This document shows positions 48,736 through 57,526 of a DNA stretch of 64,000 nt, one piece after another. The DNA lies in the NCBI RefSeq assembly GCF_001661595.2, contig NZ_LYPF02000007.1, positions 1 to 64,000 on the forward strand, in the 5' to 3' direction. Origin of the DNA: Crocinitomix algicola. Lineage in GTDB: Bacteria > Bacteroidota > Bacteroidia > Flavobacteriales_D > Crocinitomicaceae. The notes below the pieces were generated by a model. That model saw only the letters and a program-made list of their open reading frames with translations. It did not search any database and was not told the origin of the DNA. Within the stretch, counting starts at the first letter, position 1, and every line of letters starts with the position of its first letter. Position numbers and translations under genes: made by a program.

Positions 48736-49472
48736 TCGTTTACATAGTTCAACATAGCTTCATTGATGTCGAGTAAAAAATCTGTATCTTCTTCAATTCT
48801 GTTTCCAATTACAACCAAATCAGCCCCCCCTTGGAAAGCGGCTTTTATTTGTTCTTTGGAACGAATTCCCCCTCCTATAATTAATGGTATATCAATATTC
48901 TGTTTAACCGCTTTAATCATTTCAGATGTAACCGAGTTTTTAGCGCCACTTCCTGCATCCATGAAGATGCATTTTAAGCCAAGTGTTTCTCCAGCTATGG
49001 CTGTTTTAATGGCAATCCCTTGTTGGTCAGCAGGTATTGGAGTGGTTTGGCTAACATAAGAAACTGTCGTTGTTTTTCCGCCATCAATCAATATATAACC
49101 GGTAGGTATGGTTTGAACGTTCATCTTTTTTAATTGATGAGCCGATTCAATCTGATGGCCAATTAAAAAATCAGGATTTCTACCGGAAATTAAGGAAAGA
49201 AATAGTATCCCATCAGCTTTGTCACTAATTTGGTGATGTGCGCCCGGGAAAATAATTACAGGAATAGTGCTGTTGTTCTTAGTTAATTTTACGACGCGTT
49301 GAAATAGTTTTGCTTCTACCGTACTCCCGCCAATAAAAATGAAACTAGGTGAGAGGAAATTTATTTTTTCTAATAATTCAATGAGTTCTTCGTCTGAATT
49401 GACCTTGTCTGGGTCAATTAGAATTGCAATCTTCTTTTTACCATTATTTAATATTTGATATAAATCTTGCAT
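48732..49472 (-). CDS. Geranylgeranylglyceryl/heptaprenylglyceryl phosphate synthase-type prenyltransferase
   Basis: A 246-residue TIM-barrel of the GGGPS/PcrB family, which attaches a polyprenyl chain to sn-glycerol 1-phosphate; archaeal in origin but found in many Bacteroidota. Visible: KIAILIDPDKVNSDEEL, FIFIGGSTVEA, VIIFPGAHHQISDKADGILFLSLISGRNP, PTGYILIDGGKTTTVSYVSQT, IFMDAGSGAKNSV and PLIIGGGIRSKEQI. Cytoplasmic, yet located between two T9SS cargo genes: it starts on the last base of the kelch stop (TAATG) and overlaps the CotH start by 4 bases. The lipid product is unknown. Confidence 0.9.
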   Translation of the reverse strand: MQDLYQILNNGKKKIAILIDPDKVNSDEELIELLEKINFLSPSFIFIGGSTVEAKLFQRVVKLTKNNSTIPVIIFPGAHHQISDKADGILFLSLISGRNPDFLIGHQIESAHQLKKMNVQTIPTGYILIDGGKTTTVSYVSQTTPIPADQQGIAIKTAIAGETLGLKCIFMDAGSGAKNSVTSEMIKAVKQNIDIPLIIGGGIRSKEQIKAAFQGGADLVVIGNRIEEDTDFLLDINEAMLNYVNE

Positions 49473-50680
49473 TATTGAAGAACAATTTTTTGGTGTTGTA
49501 TGAGACTATTGTCCCGTTTAACTTGAACGGTATATACACCTTTACTTAAGTTAGATAAATTAATTTTTTCTGGATTTTTTTGTATGCTTTTACTTACAAC
49601 GACTTCTCCTTTTAAATTAATTATTTCAAGTTGATAATTGCTTTTTTCAATTCCATTTTGTTCAAGGGATATGTTTAAAATATCGGTAGTCGGATTGGGG
49701 TATATTTGAAAATTTTTTAATGTTTCGTTGTCCACAGATAGTGCAGGTGAAAAGGCCCAGGTATCTTTGAAATTTGTTCCATCGGTGCCGCCAATGACAT
49801 AAGGTGTATTGTTAATAGTGAAAGTGGCAGCATACCTTCGTTTTTCACCAAGGAAATCTGCTATTTGCGTCCAAGTATCTGTTTCGAAATCATATTCCCA
49901 AATATCTCTGAAGTCATTACCGATATTGTCATTACCTAATCCAATATAACCTTTGTTGTCAATGCAGAATCCTGTTGCGTCTTGTCGTATAGATCCACCG
50001 ACATTACTTAAAGTTGTCCAGGTGTCTGATTCCGGATGATAGGCGTAAAAATCATTTAAAGCCTCGCCGACTTTGTGACCTGTGCCAACATAGCCAACAT
50101 TATTGTATGTGAATGAAACCGCTGCATTTCTTGGTTCGCCAGGCATACTTGCAATGGTGTCCCATTCATTTATTTCAGGATCATAAACATAAAAATCACT
50201 GTGATAGCCTAGTAAAGACTGTCCAGTACCATAATAACCTTTGTTGTTAATGGAAAATGCAACACCACCACGTCTTGGTTCAGCTGGTAAATCTGCTATT
50301 GGATACCAGGTGTTTATTGCTGGTATGTATTTCCAAAAGTCGTTTGTGTAATTAGAATAGTGATCTTCACCCCCGCCAACATAGGCAATACCATCGATGG
50401 TAAATGCACTTGAGTGGTATCGAAGACCTCCACCAAAATCAGCAATCTGCGTCCATGTGTTTGTTGCAGGGTCATATTCCCAATAATCCTTGTAAGTGAT
50501 GACGGTTCCTGAATTAACATGACCACCACCATAATACCCTTTGTTTCCAATAGAAAATGCAGTGCAACGATGACGAGCATCACCACCAACATTTGACTTT
50601 TTGTACCAAGTCCTTCCTCCAGCTAAACAAATTGTTGCAAGAAAAAGCAAAATTGCTAATGGTAGTAATTGTCTATTCAT
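49472..50680 (-). CDS. Kelch-repeat T9SS protein
   Basis: A 402-residue secreted protein with signal peptide MNRQLLPLAILLFLATICLAGG and about six kelch-type repeats, for example AFSIGNKGYYGGGHVNSG, AFTIDGIAYVGGGEDHYS, SFTYNNVGYVGTGHKVGE, and DFYAYHPESDTWTTLS, forming a beta-propeller. The C-terminal sorting domain reads FQIYPNPTTDIL ... GVYTVQVKR. Start chosen at 50680; the upstream frame to 50758 lies over the promoter region. It heads a coupled group with GGGPS and CotH. Ligand unknown. Confidence 0.85.
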   Translation of the reverse strand: MNRQLLPLAILLFLATICLAGGRTWYKKSNVGGDARHRCTAFSIGNKGYYGGGHVNSGTVITYKDYWEYDPATNTWTQIADFGGGLRYHSSAFTIDGIAYVGGGEDHYSNYTNDFWKYIPAINTWYPIADLPAEPRRGGVAFSINNKGYYGTGQSLLGYHSDFYVYDPEINEWDTIASMPGEPRNAAVSFTYNNVGYVGTGHKVGEALNDFYAYHPESDTWTTLSNVGGSIRQDATGFCIDNKGYIGLGNDNIGNDFRDIWEYDFETDTWTQIADFLGEKRRYAATFTINNTPYVIGGTDGTNFKDTWAFSPALSVDNETLKNFQIYPNPTTDILNISLEQNGIEKSNYQLEIINLKGEVVVSKSIQKNPEKINLSNLSKGVYTVQVKRDNSLIQHQKIVLQ

Positions 50681-50755
50681 CCTTAAACAGGTTGGTTTTC
50701 TATCTAAAATACGAAAATCATACCGAATGGTTTGATTTCTGAATCTTGTAATCGG

Positions 50756-50763
50756 CAAAATTA
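50756..50763 (-). promoter_or_regulatory. Candidate -7 box upstream of the kelch gene
   Basis: TAATTTTG on the minus strand fits TAnnTTTG, just after the PPTase stop at 50769. Predicted start near 50751, about 70 bases before the ATG at 50680. No clear -33 TTG. Confidence 0.4.
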
Positions 50764-50768
50764 AAGAA

Positions 50769-51416
50769 TTATTCGATGGACGACTGAATTTCTTTCAGTA
50801 TAATGTCTTGTTCGCAGTAGGTTAAAATAAAATCGTTAAAAACAAGTCGTTTAAATGGGTAGGTTTTATTTTGTTTTAAATAGTTTAGTTCTACCTTATT
50901 GTTAGAGCCTACTTGAATAATTTTGAGATGCTCTTTGAAAATGAGTCCAGGAATATTTAAAACTTTATACATTGCCTCTTTAATGCTCCATAAGGTTGTA
51001 ATAGTTGGAGGGTCATTTAAATCAAACTTTTCTATTTCATAGGTGGATAAAAATTTTCGAGCTATTTTTTTGATTTTTGGATTAAAATGTTCGATGTCAA
51101 TACCAATATGATAAATTGGTGAATATGCAATTGCAATTGTTTTTTTGGAGTGTGATATACTGATATGTCCGTTTTCAATGTGAGGCTTACCAGTTCCTTC
51201 ATAAGTTATAGGTTCAAATTCAGAAAAACGACTCCATAAAAAACGTGTAAAGTAAAACTCTAATTTTCTTTTGTCGGATTTGAAACTATAAAGTCTCTTG
51301 AGTTCTTCTTTGGTAAGAATTGAAAAATTTAAATCCTCCAAACGACAATGATTATAGCTTAATAATTTGATTGTCGCGTTTTTGGAGTTTAAGATATGGT
51401 TGATTTGAAATTTCAA
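50769..51416 (-). CDS. 4'-phosphopantetheinyl transferase superfamily protein
   Basis: Transfers 4'-phosphopantetheine from CoA to carrier proteins. The 215-residue Sfp/Gsp-type protein has the conserved pattern HIGIDIEHF near residue 100 (Mg-binding Asp and Glu), HISISHSKK, and [10 protein letters not shown] (catalytic Glu-Lys motif). There is no ATG near the N-terminus; the best start is the TTG at 51416. Partner carrier proteins are not in the window. First gene of the minus-strand run and divergent from ahcY, with 77 bases between start codons. Confidence 0.85.
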   Translation of the reverse strand: MKFQINHILNSKNATIKLLSYNHCRLEDLNFSILTKEELKRLYSFKSDKRKLEFYFTRFLWSRFSEFEPITYEGTGKPHIENGHISISHSKKTIAIAYSPIYHIGIDIEHFNPKIKKIARKFLSTYEIEKFDLNDPPTITTLWSIKEAMYKVLNIPGLIFKEHLKIIQVGSNNKVELNYLKQNKTYPFKRLVFNDFILTYCEQDIILKEIQSSIE

Positions 51417-51456
51417 TGCTTTTACTTTATATGGTGCAAATTAGAAACTTGTTTTG

Positions 51457-51464
51457 TACTTTTG
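51457..51464 (+). promoter_or_regulatory. -7 box of ahcY promoter
   Basis: TACTTTTG fits TAnnTTTG. Predicted start near 51469, 25 bases before the ahcY ATG at 51494. Confidence 0.5.
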
Positions 51465-51493
51465 CATTATCATTCAAAGAAAAATTGAAAAAA

Positions 51494-52807
51494 ATGAGTA
51501 ATACACAAGAACAAGTGAAGTACAAAGTTAAAGATATTAGCCTAGCAGATTGGGGTAGAAAAGAAATTCGTTTAGCAGAAGCTGAGATGCCTGGTCTAAT
51601 GGCGTTGAGGGAAGAGTATGGAGCGTCTAAGCCATTAGCTGGAGCAAGAATTGCAGGATGTCTGCACATGACAATTCAAACTGCGGTATTAATTGAAACA
51701 TTAGTGGAGTTAGGTGCTGAGGTTACTTGGTCATCTTGTAATATTTTCTCAACTCAAGATCAAGCTGCTGCGGCAATTGCAGCTGCGGGTATTCCAGTTT
51801 TTGCATGGAAAGGTATGAATGAAGAAGAGTTTGATTGGTGTATCGAACAAACATTACATGCTTTTGAAGGAGGAAAACCATTAAATATGATTTTAGATGA
51901 TGGTGGAGACTTAACAAATATGGTTTTCGATCGATTCCCTGAGTTAACTAAAGATATTAAAGGTTTATCTGAGGAAACAACGACTGGAGTTCATCGTTTA
52001 TATGAACGAGTTAAGAATGGCACATTAGTAATGCCAGCGATCAATGTGAACGATTCTGTTACCAAATCTAAGTTTGATAATAAATATGGTTGTAAAGAGT
52101 CTTTAGTTGATGCAATAAGAAGAGCAACTGATGTAATGATGGCTGGGAAAGTTGCCGTTGTTGCTGGGTATGGAGATGTAGGTAAAGGTTCTGCAGCGTC
52201 TTTAAGAGGTGCTGGAGCTCGAGTAATCGTTACTGAAATTGATCCAATTTGTGCATTGCAAGCCGCTATGGATGGTTTTGCGGTTAAAACAATGGATAAT
52301 GCAGTTGCTGAAGCAGATATCGTTGTGACAACTACGGGTAACAAAGATATTATCGTAGGGCGTCATTTCGAAAAGATGAAGGATAAAGCTATCGTTTGTA
52401 ATATCGGACATTTTGATAATGAAATTGATGTAGCTTGGTTAGATAATAACTATGGTGAATCAAAAACAGAGATTAAGCCGCAAGTGGATCTTTATAATGT
52501 AAAAGGTAATGATATTATTCTTTTAGCAGAAGGAAGACTAGTTAATTTAGGTTGTGCAACAGGACACCCTTCTTTTGTAATGTCAAATTCTTTCACAAAC
52601 CAAACGTTGGCTCAGATTGAATTGTGGAACAATTCAGATAATTATGAGAATGACGTGTATATGTTGCCAAAGCACTTAGATGAAAAAGTTGCAAAACTTC
52701 ACCTTGCAAAAATTGGAGTTGAACTAGAGACTTTATCTGAGGATCAAGCTAAATATATTGGAGTAGAAGTAGAAGGTCCATTTAAACCGGAGCACTATAG
52801 ATATTAA
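51494..52807 (+). CDS. ahcY: Adenosylhomocysteinase
   Basis: Hydrolyses S-adenosylhomocysteine to adenosine and homocysteine, relieving inhibition of methyltransferases. The 437-residue protein has [16 protein letters not shown] near the N-terminus, [18 protein letters not shown], the NAD-binding [51 protein letters not shown] and the conserved C-terminal FKPEHYRY. The start [21 protein letters not shown] at 51494 was chosen over the frame to 51416, which spans the promoter. A strong terminator follows. Confidence 0.98.
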   Translation: MSNTQEQVKYKVKDISLADWGRKEIRLAEAEMPGLMALREEYGASKPLAGARIAGCLHMTIQTAVLIETLVELGAEVTWSSCNIFSTQDQAAAAIAAAGIPVFAWKGMNEEEFDWCIEQTLHAFEGGKPLNMILDDGGDLTNMVFDRFPELTKDIKGLSEETTTGVHRLYERVKNGTLVMPAINVNDSVTKSKFDNKYGCKESLVDAIRRATDVMMAGKVAVVAGYGDVGKGSAASLRGAGARVIVTEIDPICALQAAMDGFAVKTMDNAVAEADIVVTTTGNKDIIVGRHFEKMKDKAIVCNIGHFDNEIDVAWLDNNYGESKTEIKPQVDLYNVKGNDIILLAEGRLVNLGCATGHPSFVMSNSFTNQTLAQIELWNNSDNYENDVYMLPKHLDEKVAKLHLAKIGVELETLSEDQAKYIGVEVEGPFKPEHYRY

Positions 52808-52827
52808 TCGAATAGAAACTTTTATAG

Positions 52828-52860
52828 AAAAAGGCTTCACGTTATGTGAGGCCTTTTTTA
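52828..52860. terminator. Bidirectional terminator between ahcY and the Rieske-like gene
   Basis: AAAAAGGCTTCAC-GTTAT-GTGAGGCCTTTTTT with A- and T-runs on both sides, so it can terminate both convergent genes. The minus-strand gene's stop codon (52858-52860) sits at its edge. Confidence 0.88.
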
Positions 52861-53292
52861 ATTATAAACACTAACGGTATAGGCTCCATCCCAATAGGTA
52901 TTATATCTTCTCAAACCATGTTGAGCAGGTCCTTTAATGACAACACCGCTAATGATGCTATATTTTGATTCTGAACAACTATCTAGTAGCTCAAAATTAT
53001 TGTCCGGATTTACCGATACAATTGCACATTCTTTTTCAGGCTCATAAGTGGAGTGACGATCAAGTGCAATAAAACTGTCAAAATTGCGATATATAATAAT
53101 ACCGCGAGAGCCGCCTTCTACATATACCCAGCCACCTGGAGCATTTAATGCATTGTAGGACGGTAAGTCCAGGTTAATGTACAGGTTAACCGGAACGTTA
53201 GGTATTGGATATTCCTTTTCTTTACACGATGTCAAAAAGAAAGTTGTTAAAATTGAACCAATTAATAAGTATCTTAAATATATTTGTTGCAT
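52858..53292 (-). CDS. Rieske-like lipoprotein lacking cluster ligands
   Basis: A 144-residue predicted lipoprotein: MQQIYLRYLLIGSILTTFFLTSC has a lipobox (FLTSC). The remainder resembles the small Rieske-domain proteins of Bacteroidota: FIALDRHSTYEP aligns with the first CxH site and DSCSESKYSIISGVVIKGPAQHGLRRY with the second site and the GPA..L..Y tail. The ligand positions are changed (Ser, Tyr and Ser instead of Cys/His), so a 2Fe-2S cluster is unlikely. Its start codon overlaps that of the divergent gene at 53291. Function unknown; this assignment is by motif only. Confidence 0.65.
   Translation of the reverse strand: MQQIYLRYLLIGSILTTFFLTSCKEKEYPIPNVPVNLYINLDLPSYNALNAPGGWVYVEGGSRGIIIYRNFDSFIALDRHSTYEPEKECAIVSVNPDNNFELLDSCSESKYSIISGVVIKGPAQHGLRRYNTYWDGAYTVSVYN
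53279..53286 (+). promoter_or_regulatory. -7 box just before a probable leaderless gene
   Basis: TATATTTG is an exact TAnnTTTG match, with a TTG at 53253-53255, 23 bases upstream. It ends 4 bases before the ATG at 53291, so transcription is predicted to begin at or very near the A of the ATG. The promoter lies within the coding region of the divergent lipoprotein gene. Confidence 0.55.
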
Positions 53293-53581
53293 GCAGAAAA
53301 GATTCTATACTCTTATAACGAAGTTATTTATAATTATTGCATCAGTCATTTTTGTTCCTTTTAATGGTTTTGTGCAAGATAAAGGTGCAAAAAGTGTCAA
53401 GTCCGGTAAAAAGTCTTCTATAGGAAAACGTGTTAAAAGTACGTATAAAAAACAAAAACGAACACGTAAAAAACATTGGAAAAATCAAGACAAAGAGACA
53501 CGTAAACGTATGAAACGTGCTGCTAAAAACGCTAGAAGGAGACAAAAAGGAAAACCAATGAAAAATAATAGACTGGTATAA
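53291..53581 (+). CDS. Small secreted highly basic protein
   Basis: A 96-residue protein with an N-terminal hydrophobic segment (LFIIIASVIFVPF) that looks like a signal peptide, then a Lys/Arg-rich tail (KKQKRTRKKHWK, KRMKRAAKNARRRQKGKPMK) giving a very high positive charge. Proteins of this sort recur in Bacteroidota but have no known role; binding to DNA, RNA, LPS or membranes is speculation. Start at 53291 is supported by the hydrophobic segment and by the -7 box immediately upstream; the frame extends further to 53177 but overlaps the divergent gene. Confidence 0.65.
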   Translation: MQKRFYTLITKLFIIIASVIFVPFNGFVQDKGAKSVKSGKKSSIGKRVKSTYKKQKRTRKKHWKNQDKETRKRMKRAAKNARRRQKGKPMKNNRLV

Positions 53582-53753
53582 TTTGAATTAAATTGTGCTT
53601 TCCTGTTCTTTCCATTTCTCGAATTCAACTTTAAATTTGTAATTGGCTTACGCTCGTTAAATTTTTGTTATTTATTTTTTGGCTGTTGAATTATAATTTA
53701 CCTATATTTACGGGCTATTGTATTTTAAGATTTTTTAACAAACACGCTTACTT

Positions 53754-56700
53754 ATGCTTAAAAAACTAAACTTTTTATGCGCAATCCTCTTTCTTTCAGG
53801 AAGTTTAGGTTTTGCTCAGGTTGGAACCGGTTCCATTAAAGGTACGGTCACTGACAAAAACACAGGGGAAGCCTTGCCTTTCGTTAAGGTTGTCGCACTG
53901 AATGGAGGTCAACAACAGGGGTTCGCATCCACCGATTTCGATGGTAAGTTTTTAGTGAGTTCTCTAGCACCTGGTGAATATACAATTGAAGTGAGATTTG
54001 TTGGGTACAACACAGTTCAATTAGAAGGTGTAGTAGTTAACTCGGATAAATTAACTCAGCTTGATGTAGAATTGAGTACTTCAGAGGAGATGCTAGATGT
54101 CGTTGAGGTGGTTGAATATACAGTTCCACTTATCGATAAAGATGGGGGAGCTTCTGGTGCTACGGTTACAAGAGATGATATTTCAAAAATGCCTACGCGT
54201 TCAGCAACTGGAATTGCAGCAACAGTTGGTGGTGTATATAATCAAGAAGGTTCTGATGGTTTGAGTGTGCGTGGTGCGCGTTCAGATGCGACTTATTATT
54301 ATATAGATGGTATTAAGGTTAGAGGTTCTTCTTCATTACCTAAGTCCGCAATTCAAGAGGTAGCCGTTATTACAGGTGGTGTTCCAGCAAATTACGGAGA
54401 TGTGACTGGGGGGATTGTTTCGATTACAACCCGTGGTCCTTCAGCAAAATACTTTGGGTCATTCGAAGGGGTGACTTCTGGTTTCTATTTTAATGGTAAA
54501 GATCCATTGGGCTATGATGGTAAAGTTTTTGGATTGGATAAATATGCTTATAACTTATTTGAAGGAATGATTTCGGGACCTTTGTTGATGCAAAAGGATT
54601 CCTCAGGTAAACCAACTTCGAAACCAATCTTAGGCTTCTTTTTATCTGCGAATTATACAGATGTTTTGGATGCGCGACCGTTAGCTAATGGAGGGGCGTA
54701 CCGAATTAAGAAGGAAGTGCGAGATTCATTGTTGGATCCAAGTAAATTAGGTCCACTTAGACCTTCAGGACAAGGAACGGGTGCGTATTATAATACAGAA
54801 TTTTTAAGACATTCGGATGATGAGTCGTTGTCTGCATTTGAGCAAGTTCCTTGGAGAATGAATGCGCGTAGTCGTGCCTTCTCTGCTGCTGGAAAATTAG
54901 ATGTTAACGCAGGGCCAAATATTAACTTGACCTTTGGTGGTAACATGGCTTACTCTCAGGGTGCTAATTATAGTTATTCGAATTCACTTTATAATTTCGA
55001 AAATTTTGGAGAGTCAAGATCTTACGATTGGAGAGTGTATGGTCGATTCACACAACGTTTTAATAATAATGAAGAAGGGTCAACTTCGAAAATTAAGAGT
55101 GCGTATTATTCATTAATGATTGATTACTCTCAGAACCACGGTCGTACATGGGATGCAACTCATGAAGATCGAATTTTTAATTATGGTTATGTTGGTAAGT
55201 TTGAAACTTTCAGAGAAACAACATATGAATTCAATCAAGCAGGAGATAGTTTGATCCATAATGGATTCAGAGATACTCTGGTTAGGTTTACACCTTCTAC
55301 CACTAACGAAGCTTTTGCTGCGATAACTAGTCAGTACTATGATATCTATGCTGGTGATCCCGTTGGACACTATGAAAACTTATTTCAAATTCAGCAAGGA
55401 AATGGTTTAAGAAATGGTGATGTTCCTCAAAACGTTTACGGAATTTGGGAAAATATGGGGACACCTTTCAATAGTTATGGTTATAGCCAAGCAGATCAGT
55501 TTAGAGTTACCGGTTCGGGAACTGTGAATCTAAATGATCACGCTATATCATTAGGATTTGAATATGAGCAACGTTGGGATAGAAGTTTTGGTGGTGCACC
55601 AATTGGATTATGGACAATTGCTCGTCAGTATATGAATAACCATATTTTGGAATTAGACAGAAGTAATGTAGCTTTTGATTATTATGGTACTTATCCAAGA
55701 GTTACTTACAGCCGATTAAATGCTTCGGAAGGTGCGTACACTGGGCAAGAGTTTGGTGATGCTCAATATTTTTTCGATTATAATGTGAGAAAGAAATTAG
55801 GATTGGATACTGACGGAACCGATTTTGTCGATATTGATAATATTGATCCAGACTTTTTTACATTAGATATGTTTAATGCCGATGAGTTATTGAATTCTGG
55901 TAATTCTTATTTCACTTGGTTTGGATATGATCATACTGGTGAGAAAGTGAGAGGGAATACAGATATTAACAAATACTTTACAGAGTTTGATGAGAATGGT
56001 AACTATAAAAGACATATTGGAGCTTTCCAGCCGATTTATATGTCTGGATATATAATGGATAAGTTTGCATTCGATGATATTATCTTCAATGTTGGGGTTC
56101 GTGTCGATGTGTATGATGCTAACCAACCAGTGTTAAAAGACCCTTATTTATTGTATGAAGCTAAAACTGTTCGAGAGGCTACTGCATTCGAAAACGGAAC
56201 AGAAATAGTGCACCCGGATAATATTGGTGATGATTATGTTGTATACGTGAATGACGTATCGAACCCAACAGCAATTAACGGATATAGAAATGGTGATACA
56301 TGGTATGACGCATCAGGGGTTGAGATTTCTGATCCTACCTTACTTGAAGGCGCGAACGGAATAGCACCTTGGTTACAAAATGATACTTTAACATCTCCTA
56401 CTGCAGATTCATTTAAAGATTACGACGCGCAAATTAACTTCATGCCTCGTGTTGCATTCTCATTCCCAATTTCTGATGAAGCATCATTTTTTGCTCATTA
56501 TGATATCTTAACTAAACGTCCTACGACAGGTAATAGATTTAATCCAACAGATTATCAGTTTTTACAAGCTAGAAGTGTAATTATTAATAATCCAGATTTG
56601 AAACCAGAACGGACAATTGATTACGAATTAGGGTTCCAACAAGTATTATCAAAAACTTCATCAATTAAAATATCTGCATTCTACAAAGAGCAAAGGGATC

Positions 56701-57494
56701 AGGTGCAATTGATTAATGTTTTCTCTGCTTATCCAGTGCAATATAGAACTTATGGTAACCGAGATTTCGGAACTGTGAAAGGTTTAACAGTTTCTTACGA
56801 CTTAAGAAGAACAGGTAATGTAAGAATGACTGCGGCGTATACGTTACAATTTGCGAATGGTACGGGATCTGATCCAAATTCTGCTCTAACTTTAATTAAT
56901 TCAGGTGAGGCTAATTTAAGAACAATCTTCCCATACACATATGATCAAAGACACGGTTTCAATATTGTATTTGATTATAGATATGGTGGAGGAAAAGATT
57001 ATAATGGTCCAGTAATTAACGATTTTGCAGTTTTAGAGAATACGGGTATGAACATCGTTACACAAATTGGTTCTGGTACACCATATTCAGCATATAATAG
57101 AGCTGCTGGAGAAGCGTTATTGTCTGCAGGTTCTGCACAATTGGATGGTTCATTGAATGGATCGCGTAAACCATGGCAATATCGTGTTGACTTCCAGATT
57201 GACCGTAATTTTGATTTAGAATTTGGTAGTGATGAAGATAAAAAGAAAGCAGCCTACCTTAATGTTTATTTACGTGTGACTAACTTATTTAATATTATCA
57301 ATGTATTAAATGTATACCGTGCAACTGGTAACCCAGATGATGATGGTTATTTAGCAGCTTCTCAGTTCCAAAGTTCGATTCAGAATCAATTGGATGAGCA
57401 AGCTTATAGAGAGTTATATATGTTAAAGGTTCAAAATCCTTATAACTACGGTATCCCAAGAACGATTCGATTAGGTGTGAAATTCGACTTTTAA
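53754..57494 (+). CDS. TonB-dependent receptor with carboxypeptidase-regulatory-like domain
   Basis: A 1246-residue outer membrane receptor. Signal peptide (MLKKLNFLCAILFLSGSLGFAQ), carboxypeptidase-regulatory-like domain from about 25 to 110 (GTVTDKNTGEALPFVKVVALNGGQQQ), a plug domain with GGVYNQEGSDGLSVRGARSDATYYYIDGIKVRGSS near 160-195, and the beta-barrel ending in RTIRLGVKFDF with terminal aromatic. No susD-like gene follows; instead a large secreted protein and a PorV/PorQ-family gene lie behind it. The substrate is unknown and need not be a glycan. Confidence 0.9.
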   Translation: MLKKLNFLCAILFLSGSLGFAQVGTGSIKGTVTDKNTGEALPFVKVVALNGGQQQGFASTDFDGKFLVSSLAPGEYTIEVRFVGYNTVQLEGVVVNSDKLTQLDVELSTSEEMLDVVEVVEYTVPLIDKDGGASGATVTRDDISKMPTRSATGIAATVGGVYNQEGSDGLSVRGARSDATYYYIDGIKVRGSSSLPKSAIQEVAVITGGVPANYGDVTGGIVSITTRGPSAKYFGSFEGVTSGFYFNGKDPLGYDGKVFGLDKYAYNLFEGMISGPLLMQKDSSGKPTSKPILGFFLSANYTDVLDARPLANGGAYRIKKEVRDSLLDPSKLGPLRPSGQGTGAYYNTEFLRHSDDESLSAFEQVPWRMNARSRAFSAAGKLDVNAGPNINLTFGGNMAYSQGANYSYSNSLYNFENFGESRSYDWRVYGRFTQRFNNNEEGSTSKIKSAYYSLMIDYSQNHGRTWDATHEDRIFNYGYVGKFETFRETTYEFNQAGDSLIHNGFRDTLVRFTPSTTNEAFAAITSQYYDIYAGDPVGHYENLFQIQQGNGLRNGDVPQNVYGIWENMGTPFNSYGYSQADQFRVTGSGTVNLNDHAISLGFEYEQRWDRSFGGAPIGLWTIARQYMNNHILELDRSNVAFDYYGTYPRVTYSRLNASEGAYTGQEFGDAQYFFDYNVRKKLGLDTDGTDFVDIDNIDPDFFTLDMFNADELLNSGNSYFTWFGYDHTGEKVRGNTDINKYFTEFDENGNYKRHIGAFQPIYMSGYIMDKFAFDDIIFNVGVRVDVYDANQPVLKDPYLLYEAKTVREATAFENGTEIVHPDNIGDDYVVYVNDVSNPTAINGYRNGDTWYDASGVEISDPTLLEGANGIAPWLQNDTLTSPTADSFKDYDAQINFMPRVAFSFPISDEASFFAHYDILTKRPTTGNRFNPTDYQFLQARSVIINNPDLKPERTIDYELGFQQVLSKTSSIKISAFYKEQRDQVQLINVFSAYPVQYRTYGNRDFGTVKGLTVSYDLRRTGNVRMTAAYTLQFANGTGSDPNSALTLINSGEANLRTIFPYTYDQRHGFNIVFDYRYGGGKDYNGPVINDFAVLENTGMNIVTQIGSGTPYSAYNRAAGEALLSAGSAQLDGSLNGSRKPWQYRVDFQIDRNFDLEFGSDEDKKKAAYLNVYLRVTNLFNIINVLNVYRATGNPDDDGYLAASQFQSSIQNQLDEQAYRELYMLKVQNPYNYGIPRTIRLGVKFDF

Positions 57495-57526
57495 TAATTT
57501 ACAATTTGAAAGTTAATTTAGAAATT

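Noticed and set aside
50756-50763. TAATTTTG as a PPTase promoter
   Set aside because: It lies downstream of the PPTase stop on the same strand; it can only serve the kelch gene.
53177-53290. N-terminal extension of the small basic protein
   Set aside because: It would lie wholly in antisense to the lipoprotein signal region and remove the hydrophobic leader from the N-terminus.
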